Part shown: piece after piece, positions 49,005 through 57,079 of the stretch
Layout of the letters: each line of letters starts with the position of its first letter
Position numbering within the stretch: position 1 is the stretch's first letter
NCBI RefSeq assembly: GCF_013523165.1
Contig: NZ_JAAMQI010000001.1
Location: forward strand, 326,090 to 390,089
Direction of reading: 5' to 3'
Source of the DNA: Pseudomonas entomophila
GTDB lineage: Bacteria; Pseudomonadota; Gammaproteobacteria; Pseudomonadales; Pseudomonadaceae
DNA: 64,000 bases
Notes under the pieces: generated by a model
What the model was told of the DNA's origin: nothing
Seen by the model: the letters and a program-made list of their open reading frames with translations, nothing else
Database searches by the model: none
Position numbers and translations under genes: made by a program

Positions 49005-49023
49005 TCATTCAGGAGCCCTTACC

Positions 49024-50217
49024 GTGAACCGAGAAACCGATCCCATCGTCATCGTCAGCGCCGTGCGCACGCCCATGGGCAGTCTTCAAGGCGACTTGAG
49101 CGGGTTGACCGCGCCGCAACTGGGTGCGGCGGCGATCCGTGCTGCCGTCGAGCGCGCCAGCGTGGCGCCGGACAGTGTCGATCAGGTGCTGTTCGGGTGC
49201 GTGCTGTCTGCCGGTCAGGGCCAGGCGCCTGCGCGACAGGCCGCATTGGGTGCCGGACTGGGACGGCACACGAGCTGTACGACGCTGAACAAGATGTGCG
49301 GCTCCGGCATGCAGGCCGTCATGCTGGCGCATGACACGCTTCTGGCAGGCAGTGCCGACATCATCGTCGCCGGTGGCATGGAAAGCATGAGCAACGCGCC
49401 GTACCTGCTGGACAAGGCGCGCGCCGGCTATCGCATGGGGCATGGCCGGGTGCTCGACCACATGTTCCTGGACGGCTTGGAGGATGCCTACGACACCGGG
49501 CGGCTGATGGGTACCTTCGCCGAAGACTGCGCCCAGGACAACGGCTTTACCCGGCAGGACCAGGATGCGTTCGCCATCGCCTCGCTGACACGCGCCCAGG
49601 CAGCGATCGATCAAGGGCGTTTCGCTGCGGAAATCGTGGCGCTCGAGGCACCCGATGGCAAACGAACCAAGCGCGTCGAGCATGATGAGCAGCCGCCCAA
49701 GGCGCGCCTGGAAAAGATTCCTGAACTGCGGCCCGCCTTCCGTGAGGGCGGCACCGTCACGGCCGCCAACGCCAGTTCCATTTCCGACGGCGCCGCAGCC
49801 TTGGTACTGATGCGCCGCACGCAGGCCGAACGTCTGGGCCTGCGGCCGCTGGCGGTCATCCACGGCCATGCGGCCTTCGCCGACGCGCCTGCGCTGTTTC
49901 CGACGGCCCCGATCGGCGCCGTGCGTGCCCTGATGCAGCGCGCTGGCTGGACGCTGGAGGAGGTGGACCTGTTCGAGATCAACGAAGCGTTCGCGGTGGT
50001 CACGCTGGCGACCATGAAGCATCTGCAGCTTCCTCACGAGAAGGTCAATGTCCACGGCGGTGCGTGCGCCCTGGGTCACCCCATCGGCGCCTCGGGGGCA
50101 CGCATTCTGGTCACCTTGCTGTCCGCCTTGCGCCAGAACGGCTTGCGGCGCGGCGTGGCGGCCATCTGCATCGGTGGCGGCGAGGCTACGGCCATGGCCG
50201 TCGAATGCCTGTATTGA
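49024..50217 (+). CDS. Acetyl-CoA acetyltransferase / short-chain thiolase (FadAx-like)
   Basis: A 397-residue thiolase. The nucleophile is Cys92 (LNKMCGSGMQAVMLAHD), with NVHGGACALGHPIGASGARI and AICIGGGEATAM at the C-terminus. It resembles biosynthetic-type and short-chain thiolases rather than FadA of the window's first operon (only the core motifs are shared). It cleaves the 3-ketoacyl-CoA made by the SDR. GTG start with AGGAG eight bases upstream, 19 bases after the SDR. Confidence 0.92.
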   Translation: MNRETDPIVIVSAVRTPMGSLQGDLSGLTAPQLGAAAIRAAVERASVAPDSVDQVLFGCVLSAGQGQAPARQAALGAGLGRHTSCTTLNKMCGSGMQAVMLAHDTLLAGSADIIVAGGMESMSNAPYLLDKARAGYRMGHGRVLDHMFLDGLEDAYDTGRLMGTFAEDCAQDNGFTRQDQDAFAIASLTRAQAAIDQGRFAAEIVALEAPDGKRTKRVEHDEQPPKARLEKIPELRPAFREGGTVTAANASSISDGAAALVLMRRTQAERLGLRPLAVIHGHAAFADAPALFPTAPIGAVRALMQRAGWTLEEVDLFEINEAFAVVTLATMKHLQLPHEKVNVHGGACALGHPIGASGARILVTLLSALRQNGLRRGVAAICIGGGEATAMAVECLY

Positions 50218-50232
50218 GACGAGGTGAACCCC

Positions 50233-51360
50233 ATGCTGCTCAGTGAAGAACAACAACAGATTGCCGAGGCCGTGCGCGACTTTGCCCAAGAACGCCTCAA
50301 GCCTTTCGCCGAACACTGGGACCGTGAGCACCGCTTTCCGCGCGAGGCCATCGATGAAATGGCCGGACTTGGCCTGTTCGGCATGCTGGTGCCCGAGCAA
50401 TGGGGTGGCAGTGACACCGGCTATGTGGCTTACGCGATGGCGGTCGAAGAAGTGGCCGCTGGCGACGGTGCCTGTTCGACGATCATGAGCGTCCACAATT
50501 CGGTAGGGTGCGTGCCGATTCTGGCCTTCGGCAACGAGGACCAGAAGCAGCGCTTCCTGACACCGTTGGCTCAGGGCACCATGATTGGCGCCTTCGCCCT
50601 GACCGAGCCCCACGCCGGATCGGACGCCAGCAGCCTGAAGACCCGCGCGCGTCGCGAAGGCGATCACTACGTGATCAATGGCAGCAAGCAATTCATCACC
50701 TCAGGCCAGCACGCCGGTGTGGTCATCGTCTTTGCGGTCACCGACCCCAGCGCAGGCAAGCGCGGCATCAGCGCGTTCATCGTGCCGACCGACACGCCGG
50801 GTTATACCGTGGCCCGGGTCGAGGAAAAACTCGGCCAGCATGCCTCCGACACCTGCCATCTGGTGTTCGAGGACCTGCGTGTGCCCGTGGCCAACCGGCT
50901 GGGCGAGGAAGGAGAAGGCTACCGCATTGCGCTGGCCAACCTCGAAGGGGGACGCATTGGCATCGCGGCCCAGTCCGTGGGCATGGCACGCGCGGCGTTC
51001 GAGGTGGCGCGCGAGTATGCGCGCGAGCGCCAGAGTTTCGGCAAGCCACTGTTCGAGCACCAGGCCGTCGCCTTTCGCCTGGCCGACATGGCCACGCGCA
51101 TCGCCGTGGCCCGGCAGATGGTCCTGCACGCCGCCGCCCTGCGTGATGCAGGCCGTCCGGCGCTCACGGAAGCCTCGATGGCCAAGCTGTTCGCTTCGGA
51201 AATGGCCGAGGGCGTGTGCTCCGATGCCTTGCAGACCCTGGGCGGCTACGGTTACCTGAATGACTTCCCGCTGGCGCGCATCTACCGAGACGTGCGGGTG
51301 TGCCAGATCTACGAAGGCACCAGCGACATTCAGCGCATGGTCATTGCGCGCAACCTGTAG
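50233..51360 (+). CDS. Acyl-CoA dehydrogenase (short/branched-chain)
   Basis: A 375-residue FAD enzyme with [18 protein letters not shown] and [23 protein letters not shown] at the FAD and substrate site. The catalytic base is Glu361 in [18 protein letters not shown], the C-terminal position used by short-chain and branched-chain members. It makes the trans-2-enoyl-CoA that the neighbouring hydratase takes up. ATG 50233 is preferred to GTG 50224 since GAGG lies at the right distance. Electrons pass to ETF, which is not encoded here. Confidence 0.93.
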   Translation: MLLSEEQQQIAEAVRDFAQERLKPFAEHWDREHRFPREAIDEMAGLGLFGMLVPEQWGGSDTGYVAYAMAVEEVAAGDGACSTIMSVHNSVGCVPILAFGNEDQKQRFLTPLAQGTMIGAFALTEPHAGSDASSLKTRARREGDHYVINGSKQFITSGQHAGVVIVFAVTDPSAGKRGISAFIVPTDTPGYTVARVEEKLGQHASDTCHLVFEDLRVPVANRLGEEGEGYRIALANLEGGRIGIAAQSVGMARAAFEVAREYARERQSFGKPLFEHQAVAFRLADMATRIAVARQMVLHAAALRDAGRPALTEASMAKLFASEMAEGVCSDALQTLGGYGYLNDFPLARIYRDVRVCQIYEGTSDIQRMVIARNL

Positions 51361-51373
51361 AGGAGCTTTGCAC

Positions 51374-52147
51374 ATGACGTTCGACACCGTGTTGGTCGAG
51401 GTCCAGGGCCGCGTCGGCCTGATCACCCTGAACCGACCCCAGGCGCTCAACGCCTTGAATGCGCAACTGATCGAAGAGCTCAACCAGGTGCTCGAGCGTT
51501 TCGAACGTGACCCAGACATCGGTTGTATCGTGCTGACCGGCTCCGACAAGGCCTTCGCGGCCGGGGCCGACATCAAGGAAATGGCCACGCTGGACTATCC
51601 CCGTATCTACCTGGACGACCTGTTCAGCGAGTCCGACAAAGTCGCCAGCCGACGCAAGCCCATCGTGGCGGCGGTCAGCGGTTTCGCCCTGGGGGGCGGC
51701 TGTGAACTGGCGATGATGTGTGATTTCATCCTGGCGGCCGACACGGCGCGTTTCGGACAACCTGAGATCAACCTGGGCGTATTGCCGGGCATGGGCGGTA
51801 CACAGCGGCTGACCCGTGCGGTGGGCAAGGCCAAGGCCATGGAGTTGTGCCTGACCGGTCGACTGATGGGCGCCGAGGAGGCCGAACGTGCAGGTCTCGT
51901 CGCACGGGTGGTGCCGCAGGCCCGCCTGCTGGAAGACGCTTTGGAGACGGCCCAGCGCATCGCCAGCAAATCGCTCCCCGTCAGCATGATGATCAAGGAG
52001 TGCGTCAACCGCGCCTTCGAGGTGTCGCTCAGCGAAGGCGTGCGGTTCGAGCGACGCGTGTTTCATGCAGCGTTTGCCACCGACGACCAGAAGGAAGGCA
52101 TGCAGGCGTTCATGGACAAGCGCGAGCCGGCATTCAAGCACCGGTAG
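51374..52147 (+). CDS. Enoyl-CoA hydratase (FadB1x-like)
   Basis: A 257-residue crotonase. Oxyanion residues lie in [12 protein letters not shown] and [15 protein letters not shown]; both catalytic glutamates are in CELAMMCD and [19 protein letters not shown], so real hydratase activity is expected. It is the last gene of the cluster, 13 bases after the dehydrogenase, with AGGAG eight bases from ATG. Gene order equals the reaction set dehydrogenation, hydration, oxidation and thiolysis, though not in reaction order. Confidence 0.94.
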   Translation: MTFDTVLVEVQGRVGLITLNRPQALNALNAQLIEELNQVLERFERDPDIGCIVLTGSDKAFAAGADIKEMATLDYPRIYLDDLFSESDKVASRRKPIVAAVSGFALGGGCELAMMCDFILAADTARFGQPEINLGVLPGMGGTQRLTRAVGKAKAMELCLTGRLMGAEEAERAGLVARVVPQARLLEDALETAQRIASKSLPVSMMIKECVNRAFEVSLSEGVRFERRVFHAAFATDDQKEGMQAFMDKREPAFKHR

Positions 52148-52303
52148 GCGCTCACACCCCGTGCCTTGGCGACTTCCTTGGGCGGTCGCCTGGTAGGTAA
52201 AAGGCTGGGTGGAGTCACGCTGCCATCACGACAGGAAGCAGGCCTGGTGCTGATCGGCGCAGGCAGCCGCTGACCACTTCGGTCGATTTACACCTCATTT
52301 CGG

Positions 52304-52332
52304 TTGCCGGGCACGACGTGGCGTCTTAGACT
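52304..52332 (+). promoter_or_regulatory. Promoter of the dksA2-like gene
   Basis: TTGCCG (52304-52309), a 17-base spacer and TAGACT (52327-52332). Predicted start near 52339, giving a leader of about 105 bases. Confidence 0.6.
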
Positions 52333-52347
52333 GCCGCCCCCTGTAAA

Positions 52348-52414
52348 GGAGCGCTGCACGGCGCTCCACTCATTCCGCTGTCGGGGCGCGGTCCCCGATG
52401 GCATCCGCAATGCC
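52348..52414 (+). promoter_or_regulatory. Leader with three consecutive hairpins before the dksA2-like gene
   Basis: Three perfect stems follow each other: GGAGCGC/GCGCTCC (52348-52367), TCGGGG/CCCCGA (52381-52398) and GGCAT/ATGCC (52400-52414). None is followed by a T tract. The start codon lies 29 bases past the last. No known riboswitch class was recognised. Confidence 0.55.
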
Positions 52415-52443
52415 TAAATGCACGTATTTTCATAGAGAAATCG

Positions 52444-52848
52444 ATGACCAAGGAACAGTTGCTGGCCATGCCGGCCGATGACTACATGAACGCCGAGCAA
52501 CTCGCGTTCTTCACCGAGCTGCTGCAGTCGATGAAAGTCGATACCCATGAGCGCATCGAGCAGAGCCGCACCACCATTGAAAGCCTCGACACGCCGTCCG
52601 ATCCGGCCGACGTGGCGTCGGTCGAAGAGGAGCGTCACTGGCTGGTCAACGCCATCGAGCGCGATCAACGGCTGTTGCCTCAGCTCGAAATGGCGTTGGG
52701 CCGCATCCAGGACGAAAGTTTCGGGTGGTGTGACGACAGCGGCGAGCCGATCGGCTTGCAGCGTCTGCTGATCAGCCCCACGACCAAGTACTGTATCGAA
52801 GCCCAGGAGCGGCACGAGCAGCTCGATCGTCACCAGCGTCAGATCTGA
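52444..52848 (+). CDS. dksA2: DksA/TraR-family protein lacking the full zinc finger (DksA2-like)
   Basis: A 134-residue protein. The coiled-coil tip has DPADVAS at residues 53-59, keeping the two aspartates (Asp53, Asp56) and Ala that DksA needs in the RNA polymerase secondary channel. The C-terminal finger has Cys96-x-x-Ser99 and Cys117-x-x-Ala120, so only two of four zinc ligands remain. That CxxT/S-CxxA pattern defines the zinc-independent DksA2 of P. aeruginosa, which replaces DksA under zinc limitation. No Zur box was found upstream. It has its own promoter and a structured leader. Confidence 0.88.
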   Translation: MTKEQLLAMPADDYMNAEQLAFFTELLQSMKVDTHERIEQSRTTIESLDTPSDPADVASVEEERHWLVNAIERDQRLLPQLEMALGRIQDESFGWCDDSGEPIGLQRLLISPTTKYCIEAQERHEQLDRHQRQI

Positions 52849-53431
52849 TTCGCCGCGGCGCGCCTTTCGCAAGCTGCCTGCCGCACGACCCGACCGTGGC
52901 AGGTGATGGATGAAGCGTGGCCGCCAAGCCTTGATCGATCAAGGGGCAATGCACCAAGCCGGCACAGGTGCTTCTTCAGGCGGGCGCAGGCACCTCGATG
53001 CGCCCAGGCCACCTGGGCAATACGACACAAACCACGTCATCCTGGGGCTCATTGGGGCAAGCGCGCGTTCCGTCAGAGCGCCAAGAATGCCCGGCGGACA
53101 AGAAATCCCCGAAGTCACTCGACGTGTTTCGCTGTTTTCGTGCATATTCTCCCCCTTGTCGACGACCAGGCCCTTTGGATGCACTTCGAATGCCTGGCGA
53201 GTGCAGCTTTTTCGGCCGTCGCGATGTCATACGAGACGACATCGGACCCAGGCGTCGCCGACCGTCCGAACAGCGTCACACGTGGCTGGCACCAGTCCCT
53301 TTTCCTGCGTCCGCTGTTGCCGATATGTACAGACGATTGGGCGCCGACCCCTTATCTTCGATTGAAGCGCCGTCGCTTCGCGTCCGTCTGTTCGCGAAGC
53401 ACGGGATAGACATGATGTGAGGAATTGTTCA
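52849..53431. other. 583-base stretch without a credible gene, with several palindromes
   Basis: Open frames here are short, lack ribosome sites and show poor codon bias. Notable symmetry: the perfect 16-base palindrome CCTTGATCGATCAAGG (52929-52944), a 7-bp hairpin CGATGTC/GACATCG (53222-53244), and an 8-bp hairpin GCTTCGCG/CGCGAAGC (53375-53400) 31 bases before the next start. The tract is less GC-rich than its flanks around 53100-53250. Confidence 0.5.
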
Positions 53432-53902
53432 TTGGCAGTCAGTACTCTGGATACCCATGCACTCTTCGTGCTGGGTGATTTGCGGGCCAAACTGGTCAAG
53501 CTGTTTCAAGGGCGTTACGTGTACGTGACCGAGCAGAACGCCGAAGGTCTCTACATGGCGGAAATCGACACCGAGAGTGCGCTGGTGGTCGATGACAAGC
53601 AACGATTGGAACTGAAGGTAGGCGATCACTTCCGCGCGGCGGTGTTGCCCAGCCGTGACGGTGGCAAGCTGGACATACGCTTTCGTGATATCAAGCTGAG
53701 TGTCTATGGCGTGGGCGATTACGCCTTCGTGTCGACTGCAGACGGCGAAGGTATCGTATTTCGCGAGGCCCACACCGCCGTGCTGGTGTTCGCCGCCCAT
53801 GAGCAAGTGCGCGAGGGCCTGGCCAAGCTGCTCAAGACCGTCACCGGCAAGGTCGCCAAATGGCGCAAGGGCGAGCTGACGACGTTCAAGGCCAGCGAAT
53901 AG
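53432..53902 (+). CDS. Conserved protein of unknown function
   Basis: A 156-residue soluble protein, MAVSTLDTHALFVLGDLRAKLVKLFQGRYVYVTEQNAEGLYMAEIDTESALVV. I take TTG 53432 as the start since AGGAA lies seven bases upstream; GTG 53417 would overlap that ribosome site. The central part is beta-rich (FRAAVLPSRDGGKLDIRFRDIKLSVYGVGDYAFV) and the end basic (KVAKWRKGELTTF). It is convergent with the antiporter operon. Not recognised beyond being conserved in pseudomonads. Confidence 0.8.
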   Translation: MAVSTLDTHALFVLGDLRAKLVKLFQGRYVYVTEQNAEGLYMAEIDTESALVVDDKQRLELKVGDHFRAAVLPSRDGGKLDIRFRDIKLSVYGVGDYAFVSTADGEGIVFREAHTAVLVFAAHEQVREGLAKLLKTVTGKVAKWRKGELTTFKASE

Positions 53903-53908
53903 GCCGAT

Positions 53909-53931
53909 GCAGCGTCAAGACCGCACGCTGC
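53909..53931. terminator. Hairpin between convergent genes
   Basis: GCAGCGT / ACGCTGC, a 7-bp perfect stem with a nine-base loop, fills the gap between the TTG-start gene and the end of mnhG. Confidence 0.5.
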
Positions 53932-53933
53932 GC

Positions 53934-54299
53934 TCAGTTGCCGCTGCGGTCGCCGTCGCTGATTTCCGCAGGCACATCGTCGCCGGCAGCGCGCTTGCGG
54001 AACAGGGCGGCGCGGGCCAGCAGCAAGGTGGTGACCGGAACCGTGAGCGACAGCAGCACGGGAATCAGCCAGGCATGCAATACGGGCGCTTCCTTGAGCC
54101 AGGAAAAGTACAGGATCGAGGCGAGCGCGATGCACCATGCACCAAGGGTTGAGGCCAGGGCAGGTGGATGCATGCGCTGAAAGTAGTCCTTGAGCCGAAC
54201 CAGGCCGAACGCACCGATCAATGCGAACAGGCTACCGGTGACCAGCAGGGCCGAGATCGTCAGGTCGAGCCAGAAGGGCAGTACCGCGGTTTCATTCAT
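53934..54299 (-). CDS. mnhG: Mrp/Pha-type Na+(K+)/H+ antiporter subunit G
   Basis: A 121-residue protein with three transmembrane helices. It carries the MnhG signature GAFGLVRLKDYFQRMHPPALASTLG. It is the last gene of the antiporter operon, and its ATG overlaps the mnhF stop (ATGA). The last ~20 residues are charged and cytoplasmic. Required with the other subunits for a functional complex. Confidence 0.93.
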   Translation of the reverse strand: MNETAVLPFWLDLTISALLVTGSLFALIGAFGLVRLKDYFQRMHPPALASTLGAWCIALASILYFSWLKEAPVLHAWLIPVLLSLTVPVTTLLLARAALFRKRAAGDDVPAEISDGDRSGN

Positions 54300-54574
54300 T
54301 CGATCACTTCTCCACGCAGCAGGAACTTGCCCAGGGCGAACGAGCCGACGAAACCGAACAGCGCGATCAACAAGGCACCTTCGAAATAGGTGTCGCTCGC
54401 GTAGCGTATGCCCAGCACCAGCATGGTCAGCATCGCCAGGATGTACAGGTAGTCCAGCGCCAGCACCCGGTCTTGGGCGGACGGACCACGGAAGAGCCTC
54501 ACCAGCGCCAGTGCCATGGCGATGATGAAGATGAACAGGGTCACGATCAGGGCGCCGGGCAGCAAGCCGATCAT
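54296..54574 (-). CDS. mnhF: Mrp/Pha-type antiporter subunit F
   Basis: A 92-residue protein with three helices. The family pattern ALVRLFRGPSAQDRVLALDYLY is present, with the acidic Asp in DRVLALD. The start overlaps the mnhE stop by ATGA. Length is standard for MnhF/MrpF. Confidence 0.93.
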   Translation of the reverse strand: MIGLLPGALIVTLFIFIIAMALALVRLFRGPSAQDRVLALDYLYILAMLTMLVLGIRYASDTYFEGALLIALFGFVGSFALGKFLLRGEVIE

Positions 54575-55062
54575 TCGAAGATCTCCATGAGTGGGCGTTC
54601 ATAGATGCGTTTGAAGTGCTCGACGAACGCAGTCTCTTCCATGCTCAGGTCGAACACGTGCATCAGCAGCATGCTGCGGTCCAGGGCCAATTCGCACCAG
54701 ATGGTGCCAGGCACCACGGTGGTGATCATCGACAGCGCTGCCAGGCCATGGGTGTCGCGCAGATCCAGCGGCACGTGAATGAACACCGAACGGGGTGGGC
54801 GCCTGCGCATGCGCAGCACGCCGCGTGCGACCTGCAGGTTCGACAGGATGACGTCCAGGCCGACACGGCCCAGCAAGCGCAGGATGACCGCTGGACGGCG
54901 AATGCGCGCCTGCTGTGGACGCAATGGCGCCAGCAGCAGAGGGGCCAGTACGCCCAAGGCCACGCCGAGCAGAATCTGCCCAGGGCTGATCGACACGTTG
55001 AGCATCAGCCACAACACCAGCAACGCCAGCGAAAGCAAAGGCGCAGGGAACAGCCGCTTCAT
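54571..55062 (-). CDS. mnhE: Mrp/Pha-type antiporter subunit E
   Basis: A 163-residue membrane protein with two or three N-terminal helices (LLSLALLVLWLMLNVSISPGQILLGVALG) and a cytoplasmic domain with the MrpE pattern SMITTVVPGTIWCEL and LLMHVFDLSMEE. Its ATG overlaps the mnhD stop. An upstream in-frame extension inside mnhD is not coding. Confidence 0.93.
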   Translation of the reverse strand: MKRLFPAPLLSLALLVLWLMLNVSISPGQILLGVALGVLAPLLLAPLRPQQARIRRPAVILRLLGRVGLDVILSNLQVARGVLRMRRRPPRSVFIHVPLDLRDTHGLAALSMITTVVPGTIWCELALDRSMLLMHVFDLSMEETAFVEHFKRIYERPLMEIFE

Positions 55063-56729
55063 GGCGTGGCCTCCGTGTCGAGCGAGGTGGGGCCTGGGAT
55101 CGGGCGTGTGCTCATGACGGCATGGATGTAGTTCTCGGGGGCGCTCAACTGCGCCGACGTGTCCTGGGTGTAACGCAGTAGCGGCTCCGCCTTCAGGCTC
55201 AAGCCTATGCACAGTGCAAGCAGGATGGCGATGGGCAGGCACTCGAACCGCCTCAGGACAGGCAAGGGGCGCTCCTCCGGCTTCCAGAAGCGTTGGATGC
55301 CGATGCGGCCGAAGGCGATCAGCGATGCCAGGCCTGACAGGATGAGCAGGATCACCAGCATCCAGCCGCTGGCGGTCAAGGGCGTTTCGGTGGGCATTCC
55401 GAGCCCTGCCGGGTTGAACAGGGCACTGATCAGCCCGAGCTTGGCGATGAACCCGGACAGCGGTGGCATGCCGATGATCAACAGTGAGCAGCCGATGAAG
55501 CCAAAGCCCAGGAACGCCATCGTCCACGGGATGACCTGGCCGATCACGGCTTTCTGCTCATCGTCCAGGTTGATGCCCTTGGGCGGATGCAGCGACTCGA
55601 GCAGCGCAGGAATCGGTCCTTCTTCCTCGTCCAGGGGCATCTCGTTGACCGAACGCGAACGCTCGATCAGCTCGGCCAGCAGGAACAGGGCGCACAGGGC
55701 CAGGGTCGAGCTGACCAGGTAGAACAGCGCGCTTCCGGTCAGGATCGGCTGCCCGAACCCGATGGCTGCGATCAACGTGCCTGCCGAGACCAAAATGCTC
55801 AGAGCAGCCATGCGTTCCAGGCGCTGCGCTGCCAGCATCGAGACGGCCGCCACGGCGAGTGTCGCCAGCCCGCCATAGACCAGCCATTGGCCGCCGAAAA
55901 AGGCCGAGGCGCCGGCCTGGGACGAGAACAGTAACGTCCAGACGCGCAACACGGCGTACAGCCCCACCTTGGTCATGATGGCGAACAGCGCCGCGACGGG
56001 TGCGCTCGCCGACGCGTACGCCGGCACCAGCCAGAAGTTCAGCGGCCAGACGCCGGCCTTGGTCAGGAAGGCCGTGGCCAGGATGGCTGCGCCGGCATGC
56101 AGCAGGCCACGGTCGGCCTCCGGTACCAGAGGAATCTTCACTGCCAGGTCGGCCAGATTGAGGGTGCCCGTTACCCCGTACAGGATGGCGGCGCCGATCA
56201 GGAACAGGGACGAGGCGAACAGGTTGATGGCGATGTAGTGCAGCCCCGACCTGACCCGCGCACGTCCGGAGCCGTGCAGCAGCAGCCCGTAGGACGCGGC
56301 CAGCAGCACTTCGAAGAACACGAACAGGTTGAACAGGTCGCCGGTCAGGAAGGCCCCGTACAGTCCCATCAGCTGGATCTGGAACAAAGCATGGAAGCTG
56401 GCGCCGGCCGCATCCCAGCGGGCACGTGCGAACAGCAGCGCGCACACGGCGATCACCCCGGTCAACGTGGCCATCAGGGCCGACAGGTGGTCCACCACCA
56501 GCACGATGCCAAAGGGCGCGGGCCAGTTGCCGGGCAGGTAGACCCCGATCGATTCGGCTTGCCCATGTGCACGTACCCAGAAGAGCAGCGTCATGGCCAC
56601 GCCCAGGCCCAGCAGGCTCGACAGCAGGTTCAGGCGGGCCTTGAGGGGACGATGCTTTTCACCGATCAGCAGCAGCAGTGCGGCGGTCAGCAGCGGCAAC
56701 AGGACAGGTACCACGATGAGGGGGTTCAT
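55059..56729 (-). CDS. mnhD: Mrp/Pha-type antiporter subunit D
   Basis: A 556-residue proton-translocating protein related to the NuoL/M/N subunits of complex I, with about 14 helices. It keeps the Lys- and Glu-bearing helices of that family (FEVLLAASYGLLL, TKAGVWPLNFWLVPAYASAS, MTKVGLYAVLRVWTL). A charged loop near 360-390 (RSRSVNEMPLDEEEGPIP) is typical of proteobacterial PhaD. I prefer ATG 56729 (AGGA nine bases upstream) to ATG 56738, which has no spacer from that site. Confidence 0.94.
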   Translation of the reverse strand: MNPLIVVPVLLPLLTAALLLLIGEKHRPLKARLNLLSSLLGLGVAMTLLFWVRAHGQAESIGVYLPGNWPAPFGIVLVVDHLSALMATLTGVIAVCALLFARARWDAAGASFHALFQIQLMGLYGAFLTGDLFNLFVFFEVLLAASYGLLLHGSGRARVRSGLHYIAINLFASSLFLIGAAILYGVTGTLNLADLAVKIPLVPEADRGLLHAGAAILATAFLTKAGVWPLNFWLVPAYASASAPVAALFAIMTKVGLYAVLRVWTLLFSSQAGASAFFGGQWLVYGGLATLAVAAVSMLAAQRLERMAALSILVSAGTLIAAIGFGQPILTGSALFYLVSSTLALCALFLLAELIERSRSVNEMPLDEEEGPIPALLESLHPPKGINLDDEQKAVIGQVIPWTMAFLGFGFIGCSLLIIGMPPLSGFIAKLGLISALFNPAGLGMPTETPLTASGWMLVILLILSGLASLIAFGRIGIQRFWKPEERPLPVLRRFECLPIAILLALCIGLSLKAEPLLRYTQDTSAQLSAPENYIHAVMSTRPIPGPTSLDTEATP

Positions 56730-56734
56730 GTCGC

Positions 56735-57079
56735 TCATTCCTCGCGCTCCCGGCCATCGACGTGGTCGGTCCCGGTCAGCCCGCGCGAGGCGAGCATCAC
56801 CACCAGGAACAGCGCCGTCATGGCGAAGCTGATGACGATGGCGGTCAGCACCAGCGCCTGGGGCAGCGGGTCGGTGTAGTGCAGCAGGTCCTGTGGGATG
56901 CCGTCCTTGATGATGGGCTCCTTGCCGATGAACAGGCTGCCCATGCTGAAGATGAACAGGTTGACGCCGTAGGACAGCAGGCAGAGCCCCATGATGACCT
57001 GGTAGGTGCGAGGCCGCAGGATGAGCCAGACACCCGAGGCGGCCAGGACACCGATGGCGACGGCAATGACTTCTTCCAT
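56735..57079 (-). CDS. mnhC: Mrp/Pha-type antiporter subunit C
   Basis: A 114-residue NuoK-like protein with three helices. Motifs are LRPRTYQVIMGLCLLSYGVNLFIFSMG and DPLPQALVLTAIVISFAMTALFLV, including the conserved glutamate-like position region. The ATG overlaps the mnhA stop by one base (TGATG). Standard length. Confidence 0.94.
   Translation of the reverse strand: MEEVIAVAIGVLAASGVWLILRPRTYQVIMGLCLLSYGVNLFIFSMGSLFIGKEPIIKDGIPQDLLHYTDPLPQALVLTAIVISFAMTALFLVVMLASRGLTGTDHVDGREREE

Noticed and set aside
52168..52190. Terminator after the enoyl-CoA hydratase gene (GGCGAC...GTCGCC)
   Set aside because: Only six pairs around an 11-base loop and no T tract, so too weak to list as a feature.
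52903..53409. A 168-codon plus-strand frame and overlapping frames in the gap after dksA2
   Set aside because: Several frames are open at once, none has a good ribosome site or recognisable composition, and the products look random.
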